Assembly: GCA_015059875.1 (NCBI GenBank)
Contig: SUZQ01000003.1
Coordinates: forward strand, 1 to 64,000
Length of the DNA stretch: 64,000 bases
Direction: 5' to 3'
Source of the DNA: Rikenellaceae bacterium
GTDB lineage: Bacteria > Bacteroidota > Bacteroidia > Bacteroidales > Rikenellaceae
The notes below the pieces were generated by a model. It did no database searches. It was not told the DNA's origin and saw only the letters and a program-made list of their open reading frames with translations. A program made the translations under genes and the position numbers. This document shows positions 56,993 to 64,000 of the stretch, piece after piece. The stretch's first letter is position 1. Each line of letters opens with the position of its first letter.

Positions 56993-57706
56993 TTATCCGA
57001 TAATAAAAATCGTAGGTCGCTTATTGATTTCAGGCAAGCCCATTTTGCGCCACTCGGCAATGGTGGCGGTGCGGATATACTCGCTTTGGGAGGTTATATC
57101 GCAAGCGATACAGAGGCGAGTCTGCGCTCCACACGAGGCGAGAATCTGCTCTGCCAACTTTATATTGCGGTAGGGGGCTTCGATAAAGAGTTGCGACTGA
57201 TGTTCGCCCGAAGCTCTGCTCTCCAATCGCTTAATTGCGCGTGTACGCTCTGGCTCTTTAACGGGGAGATAGCCATTGAAGGCAAAGGATTGACCACTCA
57301 ATCCCGACGCCATAACAGCCATAATAATAGATGAAGGCCCAACTAACGGCACAATGCGAATACCAGCACGATGACACGCCTCAACAACAAGTTGTCCAGG
57401 GTCTGCCACCGCTGGAACTCCCGCCTCCGAAATTACACCTGCCGAGCGACCTGCCTTAATCTTTGCGACCATTCGCTCCACATCGCGTGGCGAGGTGGTG
57501 TGTTCGCTCAGCTCGTCAAACTCCAACTCGTCAATCTTGCCCGACAAGCCCGCTTTCGACAAAAAACGACGCGCCGAACGGATATTTTCCACTATAAAAT
57601 AGTCGAGCGAGGTTATTATATTACGATTGCCCTCTGGTGTTACATCATAGGGCAAAGTCTCCTCTGAAATGGGACAAGGGATAAGGTATAGAACGCCTTT
57701 ATTCAT
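56993..57706 (-). CDS. RsmI-like SAM-dependent methyltransferase (tetrapyrrole methylase fold)
   Basis: A 237-residue methyltransferase related to RsmI, which methylates the ribose of C1402 in 16S rRNA. GVLYLIPCPISE, SEHTTSPRDVERM, ISEAGVPAVADPGQLVVEACH and VPLVGPSSIIMAVMASGLSGQSFAFNGYLP are characteristic. It is shorter than E. coli RsmI (lacking the C-terminal domain), as in the Bacteroidota group, so the target is less certain. It overlaps the end of murF-alr by 8 bases. Confidence 0.87.
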   Translation of the reverse strand: MNKGVLYLIPCPISEETLPYDVTPEGNRNIITSLDYFIVENIRSARRFLSKAGLSGKIDELEFDELSEHTTSPRDVERMVAKIKAGRSAGVISEAGVPAVADPGQLVVEACHRAGIRIVPLVGPSSIIMAVMASGLSGQSFAFNGYLPVKEPERTRAIKRLESRASGEHQSQLFIEAPYRNIKLAEQILASCGAQTRLCIACDITSQSEYIRTATIAEWRKMGLPEINKRPTIFIIG

Positions 57707-60053
57707 TTATGTAGATTCGTTTTACTCGTTTTGCCACCGAGGTAAGCACCTCATAAGGGATTGTTCCGAGTACGGCTGCCATATCGGCTGCGGTGTTGCC
57801 GCGCTCTGCCGAGAAGATAGTGACCTCGTCGCCCTCCTCGATGCCCTCAATTCCCGTGATATCAATCATGCAGCTATCCATACAGATATTGCCAATGGTC
57901 TTGGCGCGCTTACCCGCAACAATCATCTCCCACGCTCCATTTCCGAGGTGGCGATTCAAGCCGTCGGCATAACCTACGGGTATAGTGGCAATACGGCTCT
58001 CCTTTTCGATTTTGCCGTTGCGACCATAACCCACGGTATCACCCTCGTGAAGAGTGCGAATCTGCACTATGCGTGTGCGGAGTGTCGATACAGGCTCCAA
58101 CGCCTCGCCCTCTGTAGAGGAGAAGCCGTACAAGCCGATGCCTAAACGACACATATCGAATCGCGCCTCCTCGAATCGCAGCATCGCCTCCGAAGCGGCT
58201 GCGTGGCGCAATGGGCGATATGGTAATGACTCCATAATTGCGGAACTGATAGCATCGTAAGTGGCAATCTGCTGACGCGAGAAATCATCTTGCGCTCTAT
58301 CGTCTGCAACGCAGAGATGGGTGAAGATAGACGCCACGCGCACACTCTGGGCTGTGCGAGCAAGCACCTCATTTAACTCCGAAATATCCTCTTTTACAAA
58401 GCCGAGGCGGTGCATTCCGCTATCAATTTTCAGATGTATAGGGTAGTTGCGCTCGCCAGCGCGCTCCACAGCCTGCACAAACGATGCGAGTGAACGGAAC
58501 GAGTATATCTCTGGCTCAAGCGAGTGGTTAATCATCGTGTCGAAGCTTGCATCGTCGGCATTCAGTACCACGATAGGCATCGTGATACCCCCTTCACGCA
58601 GAGCAACACCCTCGTCGGCAAATGCCACTGCGAGATATGAGATACCCTGCTTCTGCAACATCTTGGCAATCTCCGTGTCGCCAGCTCCGTAGCTCGACGC
58701 CTTAACCATAGCCACAAGGCGCGTTGCCGAGCCTATCTTTGTGCGGAAATGGTTTATGTTGCGAGCCATAGCCTGCAAATTAACCTCCAATACGGTGGTG
58801 TGACTATGCTGCTCCAAGCGGTGAGAGAGTCGCTCTAATCGGCTGGCGCGATTTCCCTTTATCAATACAGCGCAATCAGCGATATCCAATTTGCCAACAT
58901 TCGCCATAGCCTCTTCCGTAGAGGCGAAGAATAGAGAGTTGGCGGAAAACTCTCCGCGAGCTAACGACAAGCCCTCGCCAATACCTACGAAGCGGTCAAT
59001 CTTCGCTTCGCGCGTCATCCGCGCAACCTCTTTGTATATATTTTCGTTGCCACTCTGCAAGATGTCGGAGAGGATAAGCACAGTTTTGCGACTACCTGCC
59101 ACCGAGCGCAGATTATCCAGCGCAATCGAGAGCGAGTGCAAATCGGCACTATACGAATCGTCTATAATAATTGAGTTCTCAACCCCCTGCTTAACCTCCA
59201 AGCGCATCGCTACGGGTTGTAGTTGCGATAGGTCGGGCGTTTCGTAATCCATAACGCTAAAAAACGCTGCTACGAGTTCGGCATTGTGTTGTGTGGCGCA
59301 ATCAACCATCTGCGGAACGGCTGCTACGGTAGCCGCATCTACAAGGTTACGATTGTCAAATCGCTTCTCGATAACCTCCGCCAACGCAGGGTATGCCGAG
59401 TGGTAGATTATATCCGCTGCGGTCTGCGCAAGTAGAATCTTCTCGTCAATCTTCTCCTCCAACGAGGCGAAACCCTGCTGGTGTGCATCGCCAATCGAGG
59501 TAAAGATTACCACATCGGGAGTAATCATCTTGTAGAGTCGCTCCATCTCGCCCTTCTGCGAAATGCCCGCTTCGATAACTGCAACATCGTAGGTGTTGTC
59601 CAACATTAAAAGCGACAACGCCACACCCAACTGCGAATTGTAACTGCGTGGCGAACGGAAAAGTTTTGCATCACTCGGGGCGCACTGTGCAATCCACTCC
59701 TTAACAGTAGTCTTGCCGTTTGAGCCAGTGATACCGACTACCGTACCTCGGAAGTTGTCGCGGTGGTGGGTTGCCAAACTCTGCAAAGCCGAGAGCGAAT
59801 TTTCGACTACTACAGCTCCACAGCCATCCACCATCTCCACCTCGCGCTCTACCATAAAGGCCTTTACGCCACGCTCCATAACCTCTGCGATGTGGTCGTG
59901 AGCATCGTGATTTACACCACGCATAGCAACAAAGAGAGTGTCGTGCGCCACGGCATACGAACGACTATCGGTGGCAACCAATACCACCTCCAAATCGCAT
60001 CCCGTAAGGCGACCTCCCACTATACGCGCTATGTCTGACAATAGATATTTCAT
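57699..60053 (-). CDS. MurF-alanine racemase fusion protein
   Basis: A 784-residue fusion. The N-terminal half (about 1-420) is UDP-MurNAc-tripeptide:D-Ala-D-Ala ligase MurF, with ATP loop GITGSNGKTTVKE and DDSYSADLHSL. The C-terminal half (about 425-784) is alanine racemase Alr, with the PLP Lys in VAMVKASSYGAGDTEI and DSCMIDITGI near the active-site Tyr. Making D-Ala and using D-Ala-D-Ala are thus joined in one chain. The fusion is known in Bacteroidota. It follows mutS2 by 11 bases. Confidence 0.95.
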   Translation of the reverse strand: MKYLLSDIARIVGGRLTGCDLEVVLVATDSRSYAVAHDTLFVAMRGVNHDAHDHIAEVMERGVKAFMVEREVEMVDGCGAVVVENSLSALQSLATHHRDNFRGTVVGITGSNGKTTVKEWIAQCAPSDAKLFRSPRSYNSQLGVALSLLMLDNTYDVAVIEAGISQKGEMERLYKMITPDVVIFTSIGDAHQQGFASLEEKIDEKILLAQTAADIIYHSAYPALAEVIEKRFDNRNLVDAATVAAVPQMVDCATQHNAELVAAFFSVMDYETPDLSQLQPVAMRLEVKQGVENSIIIDDSYSADLHSLSIALDNLRSVAGSRKTVLILSDILQSGNENIYKEVARMTREAKIDRFVGIGEGLSLARGEFSANSLFFASTEEAMANVGKLDIADCAVLIKGNRASRLERLSHRLEQHSHTTVLEVNLQAMARNINHFRTKIGSATRLVAMVKASSYGAGDTEIAKMLQKQGISYLAVAFADEGVALREGGITMPIVVLNADDASFDTMINHSLEPEIYSFRSLASFVQAVERAGERNYPIHLKIDSGMHRLGFVKEDISELNEVLARTAQSVRVASIFTHLCVADDRAQDDFSRQQIATYDAISSAIMESLPYRPLRHAAASEAMLRFEEARFDMCRLGIGLYGFSSTEGEALEPVSTLRTRIVQIRTLHEGDTVGYGRNGKIEKESRIATIPVGYADGLNRHLGNGAWEMIVAGKRAKTIGNICMDSCMIDITGIEGIEEGDEVTIFSAERGNTAADMAAVLGTIPYEVLTSVAKRVKRIYINE

Positions 60054-60064
60054 AAAACTATGCG

Positions 60065-62560
60065 CTAATCCTTGAATGTAACTATCGTTATGCCTGAGCC
60101 TCCTCTGTCGGGATGGTCATCCACAGCACTTGCCACCTGCGGCAACGAGCGAAGATAACGACGCACCTCCTCTTTCAACGCTCCCGTACCCTTTCCGTGT
60201 AGAATTGTAACACTGCTAACGCCAACCATCAGTGCGTCATCAACCAGACTCTGCACCCTCTCTATCGCCTCCATTACGCGCTCACCGCGAATATCTATCG
60301 AGGAGGTGAAGTTCAATCGGCGTTGCGATATATCTGCCGAAATAACGGTACGAGGTGTTTCAGGGCGTGTTGCACGCTTAAACTCTGCCGACGATATAAC
60401 CTCCAAACGAGCCGCCTCGACAGTTGTCAAGATTGCACCAAAGGCCACCTGAGCCCTCTTTCCGCGCACCTCTTTGACTACGCCTACGCCATTCTGTCCC
60501 ATTAATCGTACCTTTGCACCCACCTCCAAAGGCAACGCCTTTTTAGTCGGTTGCACAACCTCCTGCTTCGACTCGGCAGGGTTATTTTTGCGCTCCTCGC
60601 GTCGCTGCTGACGACGACGAAGTCGCTCCATTTCGCGCTCTATGCGCTCGTTGTCCTCAGAGTTGTCCGCCTCAATCTCCTCACGGAACTCCTCAAACTC
60701 GCGTCGCAACCACTTTGTCTGCTCCTTCTCGGCCTGCGCCTCGCGGATACCCTTAATCGTGTTCTCAATTTGGCGATTAGCTTCGGCAACCAACTCTTTG
60801 GCTTGCGCCTTCGCCTCGTGAAGAATGCGGTTGCGCTCCTCGCGGATGCCCGAAAGTTTCTCGCTCAACGCCTGCTCCATCTCCTCGACCTTGCGGTCGG
60901 TCTGACGAATGCGCTCACGCTTCTGCGCCCAATAGTGCTTGTCGCGTGCCACTTCGCGCAGCTGCTTTTCGAGGTCTATATGCTCCGAGCCAGCCTTCTC
61001 TTTTGCCGAGGCGATAATATCCTCCGAAAGACCAATCTTTCGTGCAATCTCTATTGCAAACGAACTTCCTGGCTTGCCGCACTCCAAGCGGAAGAGAGGG
61101 CGGATGTTCTGCACATCGAACATCATCGCTCCATTTGTTACGCCTTCGTGATTCGAAGCGTAATATTTAATATTCGAGTAGTGGGTAGTGATAACACCAT
61201 AGCAGCCACTCGCCACCAACTTTTCGAGTATCGCTTCGGCAATGGCCGCACCTATCACAGGCTCCGTTCCCGAACCGAACTCGTCAATCAAAACCATCGT
61301 CTTTGCATCTGCTCCCGCCACCATCGCCTTCATATTGATAAGGTGCGATGAGTAGGTCGAGAGGTCGTTGTCGATGGATTGTTCGTCGCCGATATTTATA
61401 TAAATCTTGTTGAATACGGGAAGTTCGCTCATCTCCGATGCGGTGATAGGGTAGCCGCATTGGAACATATACTGCAACAGACCAACGGTCTTTAAGCAGA
61501 CCGATTTTCCTCCCGCATTTGGTCCCGAAATCACGAGTATGCGCTTCGCGTTATCCAACTCTGCATCGAGTGGTACGATGACGCGCTTTTGGCGTTTGAG
61601 CGACTGCGATAGCAGCGGATGTTTTGCTGTATGGAGTACCAAGCGATCATCCTCCGAAATAATTGGTCGCCCAGCCCCATTTTCGATTGCCCAACGAGCC
61701 TTTGCGCGTACCATATCGACCACCGCCATAAACTCCTCGGTGCGCTCAACATCGGCTATATCGAGGCGTACGGTCTCGGTGAAGGCTGTAAGGATGCGGA
61801 CAATCTCTCTGCGCTCCTCATACTCCAACTCGCGCAGCATATTGTTCAACTCAACGACCTCGGCTGGCTCGACATAGAAGGTCTTACCCGTTGCCGACTC
61901 GTCGTGAATAAAGCCGTTGAGTTTGCGTTTGTTCGACGCCGAAACGGGAATTACGGCGCGCCCCTCACGAATCGAAATCGAAGCGTCGCTCTCGACTATT
62001 CCGCTTGACTTTGCCGCCTGCAAAATAGCTTGTAGCCGTTTCGAGACCTGACCTTCGTGACGACGAATCTGCTGACGAATTTCGCGCAACTCTGGGGATG
62101 CTCCATCGCGAACTGTGTTGTTATCGTCGATAATGCGACGAATATCTGCAACAATATGCCACAGAGCCTTCACGGGCTTTGCGAGGGCGGTGAGTGATGG
62201 GTATCGTGTCGCGTCGCTCTTGTGGAGGAACTGCACAAAATCTCCTGCCGAAATGAGCGCTCTACCCAGCTGAATAACCTCCTGCACCTCCAAGAAAGTG
62301 CCTTCGACCTTTGCCTTTTCGACAATGTCGGCAATATCGTAGAACTCCTCGGTTGGAGCTTCGCGCTCGGAGAGCAACACCTGTCGCATCTCCTCGGCAA
62401 GCGAGTGGCGGCGTTCTATCTCCCTTCGCACAGCAGTAAAGCCCTCGTTAGCAAGCAAATCGCGAGCGTGTTGCATCGTACACAATGCAACACACTGTTC
62501 GCGAATAGTGCTAAAACCTATCTTCGCCTCGAAATTCGATGGGTAGATTACCGTTTTCAT
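60065..62560 (-). CDS. mutS2: MutS2 family ATPase/endonuclease
   Basis: An 831-residue protein from the ATG at 62560; an ATG at 62578 lies within the GGCTAAT repeats and is not favoured. The MutS core ATPase has Walker A GPNAGGKSVCLKTVG, ST(Y)SSHL and DEFGSGTEP. A long Glu/Arg-rich coiled coil (about 515-650) follows, then a KOW-like segment and the C-terminal Smr domain (SIDIRGERVMEAIERV, ILHGKGTGALKE). MutS2 acts in recombination control or in rescue of collided ribosomes (family knowledge). Confidence 0.94.
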   Translation of the reverse strand: MKTVIYPSNFEAKIGFSTIREQCVALCTMQHARDLLANEGFTAVRREIERRHSLAEEMRQVLLSEREAPTEEFYDIADIVEKAKVEGTFLEVQEVIQLGRALISAGDFVQFLHKSDATRYPSLTALAKPVKALWHIVADIRRIIDDNNTVRDGASPELREIRQQIRRHEGQVSKRLQAILQAAKSSGIVESDASISIREGRAVIPVSASNKRKLNGFIHDESATGKTFYVEPAEVVELNNMLRELEYEERREIVRILTAFTETVRLDIADVERTEEFMAVVDMVRAKARWAIENGAGRPIISEDDRLVLHTAKHPLLSQSLKRQKRVIVPLDAELDNAKRILVISGPNAGGKSVCLKTVGLLQYMFQCGYPITASEMSELPVFNKIYINIGDEQSIDNDLSTYSSHLINMKAMVAGADAKTMVLIDEFGSGTEPVIGAAIAEAILEKLVASGCYGVITTHYSNIKYYASNHEGVTNGAMMFDVQNIRPLFRLECGKPGSSFAIEIARKIGLSEDIIASAKEKAGSEHIDLEKQLREVARDKHYWAQKRERIRQTDRKVEEMEQALSEKLSGIREERNRILHEAKAQAKELVAEANRQIENTIKGIREAQAEKEQTKWLRREFEEFREEIEADNSEDNERIEREMERLRRRQQRREERKNNPAESKQEVVQPTKKALPLEVGAKVRLMGQNGVGVVKEVRGKRAQVAFGAILTTVEAARLEVISSAEFKRATRPETPRTVISADISQRRLNFTSSIDIRGERVMEAIERVQSLVDDALMVGVSSVTILHGKGTGALKEEVRRYLRSLPQVASAVDDHPDRGGSGITIVTFKD

Positions 62561-62676
62561 TTTGTGGCTGTTAGCCATTAGCCATTAGCCATTAGCCATT
62601 GGCTTTGTTAGTTAAAAGTTAAAAACGATTTATCGTTTTGCCTTTAATTATCAATTGTCAATTCGTCAATTGTCAA
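62561..62676 (-). repeat. Repeat-rich gap between the MCE gene and mutS2
   Basis: On the - strand 62604-62566 reads gccaatggctaatggctaat, then two further ggctaa units: tandem GGCTAAT heptamers ending 5 bases before the mutS2 ATG, related to the 30-bp repeat before ftsQ and tilS. A weak hairpin aaaacga/tcgtttt lies at 62622-62639. Nearer the MCE gene, caattgtcaatt occurs twice (62650-62678). No gene was seen here. Confidence 0.65.
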
Positions 62677-63639
62677 TTATTTATTTGCCTTCTTCTTTGC
62701 TTTGTCGGCAGCCTTTGCAGCCTTGTCTGCCTGCTTCTCCTCGTAGCTCTTCTTGCCGAATACGGTTACATTGATGTAACGCTTAGGATTCTCCTTCAAG
62801 TCTGCTAACAGGAACGACAAGTTCTGCGATGCTTGAGCCAACTCCTTGTACAACTTCTCGTCCGATACGAGGTTGCCAATCGAGCCGCTTCCGCTATTAA
62901 TCTTCGCCAAGAGGGTATTAACCTCTGCGATTGCCTGCGCCAACTTCGCGCCACTCTGCTGCTCATTCAGAGCGTGAGTAACCGAGTTTATGTCGGAAAT
63001 AATGCTATCCAACTTCTCTCCGTTTTGGTTGAGCGTTGCGCAGAAACCGTCAATATTGCCAATAATGTTCGACTTTTTCAAGTCAGCCATCACTGCGTTG
63101 AGGTTTGCCACTGTCTTGGTTAAATTCTTCGAGTTGTCGTCAATCAACGAGTCTACTCCCGAAATGGTCTGGTTAAGGTTGTCGAGCAGAGTTGCTACGC
63201 GACTCTTGATATCGCCAAGTTCGTTTGCCAAAGTGTCGAACATATCGAGCGTTACACCCGTTTGAATTGTATCGCCACTCTTCAAATATTCGGTTGCCTC
63301 GCCAAGCTTAATCTCGATAGACTTTCCGCCCATCAGACCTGCGCTGAACATCATTGCTTTCGAGTCGGTAGGAATGTCGTAACTCTTGCTTACCGAGAGG
63401 TTTACATCCACACCTCCCTGCTCAAGGTTCAACTTTACGCCCGTTACCTGACCAACCTTCACTCCGTTGATAACTATGGCTGCAGCATCCTGCAAACCAT
63501 TTACCTGCTCGTAGTGTGCAGTATAGTTGCGACTGCGACCAAGCACATCAAGTCCACTCAAAAAACGGATACCTGCCCATGCGCAAAGCAGTATCACTAC
63601 TGCATAGATACCAATCTTTACCTCTTTTCTCATCTTCAT
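62677..63639 (-). CDS. MCE/MlaD-family lipid transport protein
   Basis: A 320-residue protein with one N-terminal membrane helix (about 8-27), an MCE domain (about 38-118; YEQVNGLQDAAAIVINGVKVGQV), then a long helical region (about 125-280) and a Lys/Ala-rich tail (KAAKAADKAKKKANK). MlaD relatives form hexameric channels moving phospholipids between membranes with an MlaE-MlaF transporter; those partner genes are not in the window. Met3 (63633) is an alternative start. Confidence 0.88.
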   Translation of the reverse strand: MKMRKEVKIGIYAVVILLCAWAGIRFLSGLDVLGRSRNYTAHYEQVNGLQDAAAIVINGVKVGQVTGVKLNLEQGGVDVNLSVSKSYDIPTDSKAMMFSAGLMGGKSIEIKLGEATEYLKSGDTIQTGVTLDMFDTLANELGDIKSRVATLLDNLNQTISGVDSLIDDNSKNLTKTVANLNAVMADLKKSNIIGNIDGFCATLNQNGEKLDSIISDINSVTHALNEQQSGAKLAQAIAEVNTLLAKINSGSGSIGNLVSDEKLYKELAQASQNLSFLLADLKENPKRYINVTVFGKKSYEEKQADKAAKAADKAKKKANK

Positions 63640-63644
63640 AATGA

Positions 63645-64000
63645 TTAATGTTTTCTATATTTTTCTGTTCTCCAATCCTTGATAACGCCACTCCAATTCA
63701 GACCGAATGCAAAGTCGTAAACATTGCCGTCTGCATCCTTGTAGCATTTGAGGTCGAACGGAACATCCTCCTTGTTCTCCTCTACGGTACGCATATCCTT
63801 CGGCATCTGCATAGGGAGTAATCCCGAAGGCTCAACACTACCCTTGATAATATCGACATATGCTTGGTCCTTGATGCCGAATCCTATCAAAATAGCATCA
63901 GCATAAGGCTCTACCTCCGAGAATACCATAGATCGCTCACCACGAACAACAAGAATTACAGGTCGCTTACCCATTAACTTCTTTGCACGAATTACGGCTT
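63645..64000 (-). CDS. Glycoside hydrolase family 3 protein, C-terminal part (cut by window edge)
   Basis: The frame is open from the stop at 63645 to the right edge, giving the last 117 or so residues. GKRPVILVVRGERSMVFSEV, ADAILIGFGIKDQAYVDIIKG and PSGLLPMQMPKDM match the (alpha/beta) sandwich domain of GH3 beta-glucosidases and related enzymes (here as short blocks), and YDFAFGLNWSGVI is the usual ending region. The catalytic N-terminal domain lies outside the window, so the specificity is unknown. It runs 5 bases before the MCE gene. Confidence 0.83.
   Translation of the reverse strand, partial: AVIRAKKLMGKRPVILVVRGERSMVFSEVEPYADAILIGFGIKDQAYVDIIKGSVEPSGLLPMQMPKDMRTVEENKEDVPFDLKCYKDADGNVYDFAFGLNWSGVIKDWRTEKYRKH

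Noticed and set aside
57699-60053. MurF-Alr fusion as a novel protein
   Set aside because: The fusion is a known arrangement in Bacteroidota, so it is annotated but not counted as new.

Overview
This window comes from a member of the Bacteroidota (Bacteroidales), probably a gut Rikenellaceae/Alistipes-like organism. The evidence is promoter boxes of the Bacteroidota form TAnnTTTG before many genes, a MurF-alanine racemase fusion, a GldE-like gene, a DUF4295 small protein, a prephenate dehydratase/aminotransferase/DAHP synthase-chorismate mutase operon, and secreted GH2 and GH3 glycosidases. The family assignment is inference; the phylum is well supported. No rRNA, tRNA, CRISPR array or intact transposase was recognised.

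Layout. 1-4242: DUF4295 gene with terminator, AraC-type regulator (-), a 67-residue protein made of 11-residue repeats, a YhcC-like radical SAM protein (-), cytidine deaminase, a four-helix-bundle (23S-IVP-like) gene between 30-bp inverted repeats, and an RluA-type pseudouridine synthase. 4246-21900: 21 tandem genes for secreted S1/P1-nuclease-like proteins, interrupted once by dtd and closed by a strong hairpin. 22028-28822: murG-murC-ftsQ-ftsA-ftsZ, the distal part of a division and cell-wall cluster. 28854-33378: GldE-like protein, phosphopantetheinyl transferase, MATE transporter (-), glycerate kinase. 33433-42721 (-): RND efflux operon, pyrD-cinA, pdxB. 42861-50955 (+): arginase family, two FKBP-type proteins, murB, tilS, holA, a class IV aminotransferase-like protein, DUF6549. 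51026-64000 (-): DAHP synthase-chorismate mutase, aminotransferase, pheA with an attenuator, beta-mannosidase, RsmI-like methyltransferase, murF-alr, mutS2, an MCE protein, and the end of a GH3 enzyme.

The standout system is the nuclease-like array. Twelve members (type A) keep every zinc ligand of the S1/P1 family, including a Trp that becomes residue 1 after signal peptide removal. Nine (type B) keep the fold-defining ends and usually that Trp, but have lost most of the site and often carry Asp where A has the first His. From the sixth gene onward A and B alternate without exception. Neighbouring A and B genes appear to have duplicated together as pairs, which suggests a catalytic subunit and a pseudo-enzyme partner exported together.

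A second strong observation is a complete-looking transcription attenuator before pheA: a 17-residue leader peptide with eight consecutive Phe/Tyr residues, then mutually exclusive antiterminator and terminator hairpins. Smaller observations include an exact 30-bp repeat before ftsQ and tilS, duplicated palindromic elements at the murC end, a coiled-coil insertion in FtsQ, and an altered catalytic loop in PyrD.
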